Part shown: piece after piece, positions 18,978-30,245 of the stretch | Position numbering within the stretch: the first letter of the stretch is position 1 | Layout of the letters: every line of letters begins with the position of its first letter | Assembly (NCBI GenBank): GCA_003194525.1 | Contig: NBIV01000343.1 | Coordinates: 1-64,000, forward strand | Reading direction: 5' to 3' | DNA from: Gracilariopsis chorda | Lineage: Eukaryota > Rhodophyta > Florideophyceae > Gracilariales > Gracilariaceae | Length of the DNA: 64,000 nucleotides | The notes under the pieces: generated by a model | Told to the model about the DNA's origin: nothing | The model's database searches: none | Seen by the model: only the letters and a program-made list of their open reading frames with translations | Program-made: the position numbers and the translations under genes

Positions 18978-20244
18978 TGGAATTCGTATTCCAAATCCTT
19001 AAACATACGCACAAACTCTACGGACAACACATCGCAGAAGAGATTGTGACACCGACTGTCACTTGTACAAGTAAGGTTGCCGACATTGCACTGCGTGCAT
19101 AGTATCTGGACCAATGAAAAGCTGCTCACTGTACATGAACTTGACGTGCCCAAATCTGTGGCTCACAGTGCCCTAGCGTAAACAAGTCGTTACTGTACGT
19201 ACGCAGTTTGTTTCCGTACAGAGCATGAAGCCTTACCATACCATTATTCACCCAGCTGCTATCGAAGCAACCCCACCGCCATGTAACTCACAGTGTAATT
19301 CGGTCTCCACCATTTCCAAAAACCGTAGTAGTGACGAAATGGGGGAATCATTCCCCCAAAAAAACCCAAAAAAACCCATCCCACTTTCTTCGAATGTCGC
19401 ATACCAAACGCCACCGCCGCTCATCCAAAACCGCTTTCATTTCAGTTGCGCGCCTAAAACGACCATAGGAAGACCTGCCCGCTGTACAAGGAGACCAAGC
19501 ACTACCATCCACTAAAACCGCGCTCACCTCTTGGAAAACCACCGCTCTTACCCGCAAGCCGAACAACATACAACATGGTCTGACCTGATTCTAATCTACA
19601 TCGAACAGCAAACATCCTGCTTCTCAACCCCGTGCTACACATCTCCGTCTACACTTCTGATTCCCATACTTCAGCACCACAGTTTGAGCCCGCGAGCCAG
19701 CGAACCCCTTGAACGGCTGCCCTCACGACGGAAGTCTACACACCTACACACCGCAAAAGCCTAATCCGAACCCGATCCCCGCCAGCATCTGTATTGCAGG
19801 TGTACCGAAGAACATATTTCCACGAAGCGGCGCCTTTTCTGCTCCCATTGTAGCGAACACCTCTACTAACCACACGGTTGTACATTACTCTACACCGGCC
19901 GAAGCATATTTGGAACAGCATAACTTCACCACCTTCGTTGCAGCCACACAAGAAACCCGTACAAAACACTTGCAGAAAATTCTAAACCGGAACAGAGAAA
20001 AAGGTCTTGAACAAGTATCAGGGAAGTAAAAGAGCACCACTGCAACCACCTTTCTACCAATACAGTGAGACACCTTCAACCCGGAGCTTATCACCCTCGC
20101 GGCGGTCCCCTAACAATCAACGGAACACAAACGCAAAACCCCGCTTCTGCCCCCATCACAGTGCGATTCTGATTTCCACGGCTACAGAAGTGCAGCACAG
20201 TCATGAATACTAAATGAGGACGAAGAAATGGATGGGCTAGATTC
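18978..20244. other. Intergenic region with decayed coding fragments
   Basis: No intact gene. On the minus strand near 19370-19320 a fragment resembles the start of the 15111-18894 gene (FLGE, stop, FPHF). On the plus strand two open stretches (19709-20029, 20007-20213) could be upstream exons of the following gene, but no splice junction could be fixed. A palindrome TGGGGGAAT-C-ATTCCCCCA lies at about 19340-19358. Confidence 0.4.
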
Positions 20245-21787
20245 ATGGGAACGCCGAAGAAACCTTTGGAGATAATTGTGGACAGCAATCACTACGAAGA
20301 GACTGAGGACAATTCGAAGGAGACTAACACAATGACGGTGGCTTTCCGCAGCTTACAACAAGGATTCGGTTTTACTATGGGGGTTCACAATCTCACGGTG
20401 TGTGAATATGCAGATATCCTAAAATATCTGCAGCCCACAACTTCTGACGTCATAAGTGGTTTGTCAACCTTTCAAACCCCTTTGACCCTTGAGAACAGCT
20501 ACCTGGGGCCAGTCTTCATGGCGCGCCTCGTCCAACTCACAGATCGCAGGGATAAAGGTAAATGCGCGGCGCGTTAGTCCATGGTTGTGGCTCATCAGTA
20601 TGCGCTGTGTACTGTTTGTGGGAAAGGAGGGTTCTGGGGACCAGGGCAGGAGACTCCCGGACAGAATACCCCTAAACACCCTGAACAACATGTGAGCACA
20701 TGGGGCGGGTTTCCTTACTGTGCTATAATACCACCTCTCTGTGGCATGCAGGACTTCTTGGGCGTAGTGGACGCTCCAATCGCATCGGTCACCCTGAGTT
20801 GCGGGCGGAGTACTCTGTTCTCGAGAGAAGGCAGGTTCCCTGCAAAGGGAAAGACGCTGGCCGAGTACTGTTGGAGTAATATAATCCTGAGTGAAGATGG
20901 ATGTAACGACGAAGCCTTGTTCGTAGTGTATACTTTGCTCCCAAGCAGAAAAGATGAAAACTATTGGTATGTACGTCACAATAATGGAAGGGATAGTGCG
21001 TGGTCACAGTGGAGCGCGCGGAAAGAAGGGTAATTACTACGAGTGGGTCCCTCCCATTGCAGCTGGTACGCCCAGGAAGCGAGTGCAAACATTGTATCTA
21101 ACGATAGGATGTAGCATCTTCGTCCCAAGTACATGCGTGGTGCGTCTAAAATCGCACCCTAAGGAAGAGGTTGTGGTTTTTATTCATGCCGTGCGTGTGA
21201 CGTTAACCGGCGAGGACAAATTGGTTTTCATGAAAAGACCAGCATCGTACCACTCCCCTGACCTGGACGAGTATGCTAACTACACGGATTTTCTTGAGCG
21301 CGGCTACAGGTCGAAGGCAAGCTACGTCGATTGGAACGAGTTCTTTAATAATGATGAGCAACAAGACCTCGGGGTAGTTGGGACCATTCCTTCGGTTGTC
21401 AATGTCCCCTTGAACACCGAGACGCGTTTGAAATTGGTGAAGTTGGATTCAAACCATCGGTCGGGCACTGATGGAATCCTGGACGCTTTTCGGAAAACAC
21501 TGGTTTTCAGACTACGACACACTAGCGTGGGAGATGGTAACGCTGATGATGCTGATGCTCCAGAGGATGGGGTACATGTGATGGGACTTCAAGGGGATGA
21601 CCGACACTTCATTGAGAACGTGCCTTACGAATTCTTTGAGTACGTATTGGGAACGCCATTGCCATTTCCACTGTGCATTGGAGAAGTATGGAAACCGGAG
21701 AAAGAGCAGGGCAGTGATTTGTTGAGTTCAAGCCAGTCAAGTAGTGCAACGCAGTCTGAAGAGAGCGAGGGCGAGCGTTCGGAGTAA
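20245..21787 (+). CDS. Hypothetical protein, one intron, one in-frame TAG
   Basis: ATG at 20245. The frame stays open to 20574, meets an in-frame TAG (20575-20577) and continues in the same frame to 20966. There a 43-nt intron (GTATGT..TCACAG, 20967-21009) splices in phase to the last exon, which ends at 21787. The predicted protein has about 500 residues, a Cys-containing middle (YALCTVCGKGG) and a Ser/Glu-rich acidic C-terminus. No known family recognised. It converges on the recombinase gene at 22.2-24.6 kb. The TAG makes it a probable pseudogene unless another small intron removes it. Confidence 0.5.
20967..21009 (+). other. Spliceosomal intron, 43 nt
   Basis: TATTG|GTATGT and GTGGTCACAG|TGG. 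Splicing joins two frames into one continuous reading frame (NYCGARGKKGNYYEW). Confidence 0.7.
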
Positions 21788-22193
21788 AGACCGCTACAAT
21801 TTTTCCTGACGACGATTGAAAATTCATTCAAGCCCATTTGGTTTAACCCCGCTACCTTTTTCAGGTTCACGTGGACAGTTATGCTATCGTGTCGAAGAAT
21901 GACATGGGTTTCACCCCCCTGATAACTACACGTCACCCGGATTGTTCTGCACTATGGCATGGCTCTAGAAAGGGACTACAACACACACGGATGTCAACAT
22001 CTAGTGTAATGCTAGCTACAGTCCGATATGTAAACCGCGGACATGGTGTCTCCGCAGGTACGCAGTGTACCCCACCGGCCACTTGCACCCACATTTTATG
22101 TGGGCTTAACTGCCAAATTGTGACGCAACGCATGTTTCTAGAGACTGTACTCTTCTCCCATATACCCGTGCTGCTACACTATTTCTACAAACT
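21788..22193. other. Convergent intergenic gap
   Basis: About 400 bp between the 3' ends of two genes on opposite strands. No repeat or RNA gene seen. Confidence 0.4.
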
Positions 22194-24628
22194 TCAGTCG
22201 TCTTCCTCCTCTTCCTCGTCAGGGAATAAGTTTTCAGCGTCGTCTCCACCATCGACACCACTGTTCGAGGAACCTCCACTACCGAGCATCAATGTCTCCT
22301 TGGTCTTCCTCCTCACCTTTCGCTTGGGGCACGGTACTTCCGCATCACTTTCACTGTCATAGTCGAATAGACCCTTCGGTAATCTACGACGTTGCTCAGC
22401 GCGTCGTCTCTTCAAATGCGATTCCCCAACATCCACTTTATCATCATCATCTTAGCTTTATTCTATTTCAACACAAACTTCGTTCTCGTCACCCTTTTCG
22501 TCCATAACAATGCTGAAGTGCTTCGTGAGGAGCTTCATCGTCTGCTTGAAGTCCTTGGAGTATGCAGCCATGTAAGTACCTCGCAACTGCTCAACTGACG
22601 TGTTCATGTGCTTCGTTACTAACCCCAAGAACTCGTCTTCCGACAACTTGCTGTCCTTAAAGATTCCTTTCCGGTAGCTGTGAATCATGGATGTGGCGTA
22701 ACTTGCGCGCAGTGTCATTGCCGTGACGTTGGTGAGCTTTGGTTCTACACCTCGCATGAAAGCAAGGATGGAGTGACTCACATTTCTGGGAGTCATGTAC
22801 TCTCCTGTTCGAGTATGCAGAAGAAGCCGCTAGTTCTTTCAGAAAACAGCAGACGGCTTAACCTGCCGGCGGTTGATTAGTATCGGAGTATCGGCCTTAT
22901 CACTTCCACGTGAAACGTAATGTATGGAAGCACGATTCCTGAGAATGCAACATCCGGTATGTCGAGGGCACGAGCGGTCTTCTCTCTGAATGTCTTCACA
23001 CTGACAACTTCTTGGGTAAGCTCATCGTCTCCGTACACTGCCTCTAAAACCTTTCGGGTGGGACGTTGTAGACGTGCGTACGCTTGAGGTCTCTGGCCAC
23101 CACAGCTGGGTGTCAGCAAGGCCAGAAAGTTAAGGCACCACTTCTGGATAAGTCCACTCGTCTTGGCCAACATCCTCTCCGCGGACTCCGGCCCCTTCTT
23201 CTCCGCCCTTTCAAAGTAAGAGTCAATGATGTCTTCCAGAACGGCCCTTGCCAAACGAATATCCTTCTTGGTCGGGCTCTCGGTTACGATGCAGTGCTCT
23301 TTGACCCGGCGATCGGCATCCTGCTTCTGTCTGGCGTCCTCCCTGTACTTGCACTTTGCTGCATTGAAGGTGGGTGTTAGAAACAAAGCCACTCTTGCGA
23401 TCCGAAGACGGGTTGCATCGTCATTGAACTTAAGCGTCGCATATTTTGTGACAATATGAAGAGCGTTGCACTTCGATGCCACATTTGAGGACGAAGAAGT
23501 GGTAATGAAATGGTTCACAAGCACTTGGACAAGGTCTTCTTTGGCCAGTTGTCTGAAAACTGCACTTTCCTTCCACCCATCGTAGCAGCCCAATCGCTTG
23601 GAACTAATACACCACCGCAGGAACTGGCCCAAAATCGACTGAAACAGCTTGAAACTGGATCCGGATGCCATATTCATCAGCTCCTTTGTGCGATATCGAA
23701 GCGTATAGATTTCATTCAGGTCAAGGCAGTTGTACCGGTTGACTTTGAGTCCGGAATACGCGGCAGAACCCTTTCCCACACACCGATTTGAGTTCTTCAT
23801 ACGAGCGTCGTCACTGGAAAAGAAGCCGGGGTCGCGAGCTACTGCAACATCCACCAAACCGTTCCACAACCCCTCTGGAGTATCAGACTTGTTGCTATGG
23901 TCTCCCATCGTGGCTTGAAGTGAATTTATGCTGAGCACTGCCGCAGTGTTACCCCGGTTACGTGGGCTTTGAAAGATGTCAGCCCTTTCATGGAACAATT
24001 CATTGTTCCTATTCTTCAAGGTGCGCTCCTGCCTTTGTAACATTTCTCGATGATCGACCTGTATTTCTTCAACACCCTCCTCCCCTCTGGCTGTAACATC
24101 TTGACTGACCTCCCCCTCGTGTTCTTCTTCGTCCAAACCCCGCTCAGTACCAACTCCGTCGACATCCAGCACCGCTTCCGTGTTGTCTAAACCACTTCCT
24201 TCCTCTGGGGTCTCTGGAACTACCTGAACAACGTTGATGACAGCTTGCTCAACAGCTTTCACCTCCTGTTCATCTTCTTATACCTGCTTCCCAAGTTCCT
24301 CCGTCGAGAACTCCTCGACGTCCTCAACGACGACCCCAACGGGTGCTATGGGGTTCCCAGTGACCACTTCTGCGGTATGAGTGGAGCGTCGTACATTCCT
24401 TGCGGCACCTGCCCTCGCCCTTGCAGCATTTGCCTTTCGGGCTTTCAGATTCGGGATCAGGATGCGGGTTGGGCTTTCGGATTGCGGATGGGAGTTGCCC
24501 TTTGGAACAGCATTGCCCTTCTTGGCATCTGTGGAGGTACTCTGAGCTTTGGATGCAAACCCCTGTGGTGCTTGAAGGTGGCGTACGGGAGAGTTTAACG
24601 GCGCCGAAACGCCTCTCTTTTTCGTCAC
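22194..24628 (-). pseudogene. Crypton-like tyrosine recombinase gene
   Basis: One frame runs from about 24628 to 22877 with a single TAA (24278-24280). After a frame change or unresolved intron it continues from about 22830 to 22194. The N-terminus is basic and then acidic. A central helical part (LFQSILGQFLRWCISS, DLVQVLVNHF) resembles a core-binding domain. The catalytic region shows the expected order: Arg in PTRKVLEAVYGDD, Lys in VSVKTFREKT, then LPYI, Arg in MTLRASYATSM, His in TKHMNTS and Tyr in RGTYMAAY. The C-terminal tail is very acidic and follows two further stops. Eukaryotic recombinases of this kind mobilise Cryptons. I am confident of the superfamily, less so of the Crypton assignment. 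Confidence 0.72.
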
Positions 24629-25840
24629 AACCTAATCGGCTGTGGGACCCTGCGGGGGCTGGTCCGTGCGAAGTGCAGATGAGCCATTCGTACTGCCTTT
24701 TGCGGTTGGTGGATGTTTGTGCGACAAAGCGGCATTTTCGGCGGATGTAGCTTTCTTCCGGTACACGGATCGGATTGGTTTTGCGAGCCCACGGCGTGAG
24801 CAATCGTTGGATTCGAGGTGATGGAAGAGAAAGCTCTTCATGTTATGTATCGAACTGACGGCGATGAATACGGAACAAACTGGCGACGGTGTGTTGTTTT
24901 CGTATGCACCTATTCGGATAGCGGTGATGAAACGAAATGACTGCGGCTCTGTGCACTTCAAGACCCGGTTTGGTAATGCTTCAAAACTGAAACCCCTCCC
25001 CTCACGTCTGGGATCAGCAAGGAGGTGGGTACACCAGCGATGCGTCGTGACTCCTTTGCGCACGCGTACGTCACGCTTCATCAACACCACGCGCGCAACT
25101 GTCTTCTCTACACAGACACACAGGTCACTCAAACACACGCTCTATAGTAACTGGACACCCCTTTCGGCCTTCCACCCTTCACCGTCAGCTCTAAAGGTAA
25201 GCCAAAAGGCGTACTATGTTGTCTAGGGCACACGATGGTGCACGTGCCACATGGACTGTATAGTTTCAGAGAGCGCTGTGTTACGTAATGTACAGTGCGC
25301 TGTCAATAAAAAAGGCAGCGCACTGTACTTCACGTAATATGTTTCTACGCTGGCGTTACCTGTAAAACCCTTCCATCACATAACAGCACGATTTACATTG
25401 CTCTACGGACAAAATCTCGATGTACGCATGTACTTGCAGTATCGTTTTTTGACATGCCTTCTTCTCTCGTTCAAGTGACATGTTTGTCACCAGCGCAGTT
25501 TAGTGATAGCGTTAATCAAGTGTCGTCCCCAATCGGGGGATTCGTAATAAGCCTTTTCTACCCTTCCCGGGGAGGCCTCGATATGTTGAAGTGGGGGAAC
25601 GCTTCCCCCATTTCGAGGAACCTCAGTGCAGCCTGTACCCTAGACAATCTACACCTATAACATAATAGACTATCGTTCCCGGTCCATAGAGATCTGTACA
25701 ACCTACTAATGTATTTAATAAAACTAGTTTCTTCCTAAAACCAACCTAGAGTAGAAAAAGGCAACGGGAAAAAACAATCCCCCCCCACACACGCACACAT
25801 TGCGCAGCGTGCATGGCCAGTGCATGCTGCGGAATGTGCG
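24629..25840. other. Region upstream of the recombinase gene; no firm gene
   Basis: Both strands have medium open frames (minus 25138-24632, plus 24840-25226) without a recognisable domain or convincing start. A hairpin lies at 25281-25337. Near 25590-25625 a plus-strand stretch reads VGERFPHF, recalling LGECFPYF at the start of the protease gene. A run of ACAC/CCCC-rich simple sequence is at 25783-25800. Confidence 0.35.
25281..25337. repeat. Long hairpin with AATAAA in its loop
   Basis: GTACAGTGCGCTG (25290-25302) pairs perfectly with CAGCGCACTGTAC (25316-25328). An outer stem TTACGT/ACGTAA extends it past a small internal loop. The 13-nt loop contains AATAAA, a possible poly(A) signal. 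The arm core is shared with 18952-18977. Confidence 0.75.
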
Positions 25841-25925
25841 CGTGTGGAGAATCGAACCCATGATCACCGGTGTGGTAGCGCAGTGGGCATGGCCAGTACC
25901 CACTGAGCTACCGAAGCGATTTTCA
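25840..25925 (-). repeat. tRNA-derived element with a palindromic A box
   Basis: On the minus strand there is a pol III A box TAGCTCAGTGGG (complement of 25899-25910) and a B box GGTTCGATTCT (complement of 25848-25858) at tRNA-like spacing. The anticodon arm is replaced by an inverted copy of the 5' part: GGTAGCGCAGTGGG on the plus strand faces GGTAGCTCAGTGGG on the minus strand (13 of 14 identical, 25874-25912). It cannot fold as a normal tRNA, so it is a tRNA relic or SINE head. Confidence 0.6.
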
Positions 25926-26010
25926 CCTGGCAAAACCCCTCAGCTTTGCACCTCTTAAAGCAATTAGTGGCGGTGTAAGGCGTTGTAAAGCGCCAGCTGC
26001 TATCGCGTAC

Positions 26011-26089
26011 GTGTGCTGCGTGTCGCTGGGTGTGGTGCGTGTCCCGTGCGTGTGATGCGTGTCACTTGTGTGTAGTACGTGTCACATGC
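26011..26089 (+). repeat. 20-bp minisatellite
   Basis: Four imperfect units of the form GTGTGNTGCGTGTCNCNTGN (the first 19 nt, the others 20 nt). Confidence 0.75.
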
Positions 26090-26129
26090 CAAGCGCCCAG
26101 CCTGGGTGGGTGGCTCATGCCAGGTGGCA

Positions 26130-26479
26130 GCGCCCGGTTGCCGTGGGTGGAAACCCCACTGTTACCCGCGTGAAACCACCCGTAAACTGAAACCCCATCG
26201 TGAAAACACCGTAAAACCACTCTATCAATATAAGCCCACTGCAAAACCATGGCATTCCTGAAACCCCACTGAAAACCCTTTGAAAACCGCGCAAAACCAC
26301 AGAAAACCTGGAAACCTCGTAAATCCTGAAAATCTTGTACATCTATAGAATCCTATAAACCTACAAAACCGGAAAACCTGAAAACCTAATATACGCGAAA
26401 CCATCCTATATTCGTAAATCCAAACAAAACATTGGTCTCTATAGCTATAGACGTGAAAACCCCTAAAATCCCCTAAAAC
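26130..26479 (+). repeat. Degenerate (N)GAAAACC/GTAAAACC repeats ending in an interstitial telomeric repeat
   Basis: About 350 bp of irregular units ending in AAAACC or AAACC every 8-15 nt. The last two units (26458-26479) are exact telomeric-type repeats, ACCCCTAAAATCCCCTAAAA, in the same orientation as the blocks at 8.1 and 12.8 kb. The whole may be a decayed telomeric tract. Confidence 0.6.
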
Positions 26480-26763
26480 GGTGACGGGTAACGTCCGCTA
26501 CAAGGAGGAGGACAAAACTTGGAGATGGGCTGTATAATTTTTGGAAGACGAGTTTCAGTGGCACTGACCGCGCCAAATATTTGGCCGGTTAGCATTCTCT
26601 TAGTTTCTGAATGCACTCAATGAGTTAACAGCGTCCCGTGTTCCTTGTTCGCCCGTTCATGCCTTTTGACTCACTCTCGTACTTGCTGCTTTCCCTCGCT
26701 TTCAAGCTCATCCCCATCAGACAGGACTCAAGGCAAAGAGACGGTTAAATAAAGTTTTGCGAG

Positions 26764-27128
26764 ATGAGCAGCCAGTCGTTACGATTGAAGCTTTTGGAAA
26801 TGCAACCTGCTGCAATGAGTTCGGAGTTTCGGGCGATATTCTCTCAGGATTTGTACAAGGTTCCTGATGCTGTCGTATTACCGCCTGAATTGTGCGATGA
26901 GTTTTCAACTGAGTTGCTCAGCAAGAAAGCAAGATTGCTCTATCTTTCCGCCTGTCATATGAACGCGCGGCAGATTTGCTGGCAAAAATAAGAGATGAGT
27001 TACTTGACTCACCAGATCCGGACAACGGTATTTCATTCGAGACAGCCGCAGGAATCGCTTATTTTGCATGCGAATTAAATCGCCAGATGTTCCGTCTATG
27101 GTCGATCCTGGCACGAGAATGCGACTAA
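26764..27128 (+). pseudogene. Hypothetical short gene with a frameshift
   Basis: ATG 26764 opens a frame that turns into a second frame near 26935. The combined product has about 120 residues, begins MSSQSLRLKLLEMQPAAM and ends FRLWSILARECD with TAA at 27126-27128. Composition across the shift (YERAADLLAKIRDELLD) looks coding. Family unknown. Confidence 0.35.
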
Positions 27129-27825
27129 TCCTTCGATATTTCGATAGGCTCTGATGCAAGAGCTCAATTGGAACATGTACTGTGGGACAGATCACCATCG
27201 ACTAGGTAGTTTCTGGTTGAAGGTGACGGTCTTATTTAAATCGCCTGCAGAACCCAACACTGAACAGAATATTCGATACCAGAAAGAAGTTATCAATGTA
27301 ACTTTGCAATGCTTTTTGAGACTTGGATACATGAGAAGGTCTTGGTGTATAGCAACGGAAATTTTCATTAATTTCATTGACCTGATCGGTCCTTGCTCAG
27401 TGGCGTCAGTGCGCCGAAAATTAAGCTACGTTAAACGCTCGCTTCTTGTTACATCCTGGACGTAGAGACAATCTCTTCCCCCGTAGCCTATATTCTGATA
27501 GCCATGCATCTGCTTTAAAGCCGAAGCAGTATTCAGATCCTGCAACCCGCCACCATGTGCCGCACAAGCGCACAAGGCCACGCAAAATGTGTCAACACCC
27601 CGCCAACACGAGACGAGCTCGTCTCTCTCACTACACCGGAAAGCGCTCGCTTCATTCGGATGGGAAACTTGCCTCACCACTGGCCCATCCAAACATAAAT
27701 AAGAGCTCAACCTCCACTGAACGAGCCATTCAATTATAGCTGTACATGTGACACATTATCAATAGGTAACTCCAATTGCCATTGCTGCGTTATTGGGTTA
27801 TGGCTGGAGAGGATACTGGGTGTCG
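27129..27825. other. Unannotated spacer before element A
   Basis: About 700 bp. Open frames on both strands are short and lack recognisable motifs. Confidence 0.4.
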
Positions 27826-27830
27826 GTCGC

Positions 27831-28885
27831 AAAATTTGTAGAATATTCCAGCACTGCTGGAACTTACGTGTAGAGTGCTCCAGCAGTGTCTGGAGCATTG
27901 TTAGCTTTGCTGGCCCAGCATTACCACTGTATCTCGGTGATGCAGTCGCCAGTTGGCAAATTAATATTGGTTAGTGTGCAGCTCCAGAGGCTTCTGGAAG
28001 CCAATGGAGTAACCTAGACACACACATCAGTAAGTAGAAAGTAGTAATGCGTTTCTGTGTTGTTTTGCATGCTTTTTGACTCTAAGAGGGCGAGCTGAGT
28101 CCCGAAATTCGGTCTGGACTCATCTCAAAGAGAACCACATCTAAAAGTCCTCACCCCCGCAACTATCTCAACTATTACTATCAACCATCAACTCTCGATC
28201 GCACTTAGTGAGGCGCTAGCCACTTTGTGCATACTTGGGGTGGGGCATTATTGTCGCTGAGACCAGTTGAAGCGCCCTTGGCGTGGACGGGAGACGGGTA
28301 GTGTGTAACAAAGGCGCTTCTGTCGTCCGTGAGCCCCAACCGGAGCTTTGCTCGGATAACGGTGACGGTCGAAAGAGCTGGTGGTTTCCGGACGGATGTG
28401 CTTGTCGGGAAGCTGTCCGCAGGCGACGTGCCGTGTAACCTCTCCTGCAAAGAGCCAGATCGGGTATAGAGTGAAAGCATACCCCGCTGTTAGTAGCTCT
28501 CCTTTAGAAGCCCTGTAAGTATTGTACGCACCTGCTTCTGTTTGGTGCAGAAGTGGGTAGGCTGCAGAAATGACTTCACATCCGGAGTGTCTTACCGGAA
28601 GCCGGGAGTCTGACTCCTATTGACCCTTGAAATAATTCTTGGGTTGTGCGCCGTTTCAAGGAGTATCAAGAAGTTTGTATCTGGATTGAGCCTTGTGCTC
28701 TCCTTTTTTATTTGTTGTTACCGTTGCAGATTGAGTTCTTTTGGTACCTGCATTGGTTGTTCGTTTGATCTTTTGTTCGTGTCGTTTCATCTTGTTAGGG
28801 CTTCGAGCTACGAGGAATACCCTTTTTAGGCTAGTTTGTCATTTATTTTGGCCCCCTGCGTCACTGTCCCGTGATGACGTCCACA
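27831..28885 (+). repeat. Element A 5' LTR (1055 bp)
   Basis: Near-identical to 35341-36407. Three hairpins lie near its start: TTCCAG/CTGGAA, GCTCCAG/CTGGAGC and, further on, CCAGA/TCTGG. The LTR pair differs by scattered substitutions and small indels. Confidence 0.9.
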
Positions 28886-30245
28886 TGGTACTCTCGAGGA
28901 GGGCATTCTTTTGATTCTAGCCCTACATTCAGTTCTTTCGATGGACTTTCTGTAGACGTTGTGATTTTTTTCTTCTACTTTGAGAATGTTGCTATGAGAG
29001 GAAAGACCGAAGACGATATGGCGCTTGAGCTTCTTGGCTTTCTAGAGAAGAAAACCTTCGAGTTTTTTTATTATACTTACGCCAATAATGGTTCCCTCTC
29101 TGAAGAAGCAAAAGATTATCAATCCGTGAAACAAGCTTTTATCAATCGCTTTGGAAAAGTCGAAGAACCTGAAGAAGATATACGCCTGGCAATTGGCTAA
29201 ACTGGATTATGGAGATTTAGTTGGTTCCTTGAGTCATATGGACAACCTCTTCCCGAAAGCTGGATTCAATTGTAAGGCAAAATTTGGCCTGTTAAGAAAA
29301 GTGGTGATGGAATACGCTGATTTAGCTCAGTTTATCGTCTTTCGTGGTGCAGAAGATTATGAAGAGTTGAAGATTCAATTGAAAGCCTTCGTTGCTACCA
29401 AGAAAGCGATGGGTTCGCATGTTTCATTCATGGGCCCACCGAAGCGTATTGTCCAAAACCACAGACCATTGGATCATTCGTCCCACCAGGGTTTGGAATC
29501 CAAGGTTGATAAATTATCCGAACAGTTTGCAGAGCTTACTCTCATGGTAAAGAAGTCACAGGCGGGGCGCAGAGATTACGAGAAAACATGCGCCTACTGT
29601 AGGAAGCCCGGTCACTACACGTCTCAATGTGATGCCAACCCACACCGTGATACCAGATGTGCTAGGTGTGGAAAGCTTGGGCACTCTGAGATTGCTTATT
29701 GGAGACGTGTCCGGCCCGAAGAGACTCGAAAAGTGTCGGAAAACAGAGAGGAACAGAGAGATTCTTCGTCCGGCACGCAGAAGAGGTCTGATACCGTTTC
29801 CACCGTGACTGAGAACCCTCAGAGTGCCGAAGTCGTCGCTACGACCAAGAAAAGTGCCGATGGTGAAGCGCTCTCAAAGCAGCGACGTTCAGAAGGCAGA
29901 GCAACTATCCCTTCCTTGTTGAATCCACCTGGCTATGAAGAGAGAATCCCCCGCGCAAAAGGTCATGAGCAGAAGCAAAAGAAACAAAAACCGAGAAAGT
30001 CCAGGAAAGAGAGCGTACAGGATCATGCAAGCAAGTATAATGTTCTAACGGAGCTGGCTAATGCCTCAGCTGGGCTCACGTTTGGGCAATTAATCCGTGG
30101 AGACGGCGATGACGCTAAGAAAGAGATTCGAAAGTTCATTAGCCGAAAAAGCAGTGTCCGGCGCTCTTTTGTTGGTCCAGTTAGCAGACAGCCTAGACAT
30201 CTGAAAGCAATTCTTACAAGGAAACAAGTGCAAACGGCCTTCGGC
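28874..30245 (+). pseudogene. Element A gag (frameshifted, cut by the tandem array)
   Basis: A retrotransposon Gag region starts at ATG 28874. The first frame ends at 29200, and homologous coding continues in another frame from about 29180. The second frame has a zinc knuckle CAYCRKPGHYTSQC followed by a second one whose last Cys is Tyr (CARCGKLGHSEIAY), then a Lys-rich tail. It reads into the 470-bp repeats, which cut it from the protease. Confidence 0.8.
28886..28903 (+). promoter_or_regulatory. Element A primer-binding site
   Basis: TGGTACTCTCGAGGAGGG directly follows the 5' LTR and begins with TGG, the complement of a tRNA CCA end. The tRNA identity is not known. Confidence 0.6.

Noticed and set aside
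15111-24628. C-to-T (RIP-like) mutation as the source of stops
   Set aside because: Several stops need G-to-T (GAA to TAA, GAG to TAG) or C-to-G (TAC to TAG) changes.
19334-25624. Inverted GGGGGAA/TTCCCCC pairs as terminal inverted repeats of an element
   Set aside because: A third copy lies in a coding exon at about 18863, and all three read as a shared protein motif, so homologous exons explain them better.
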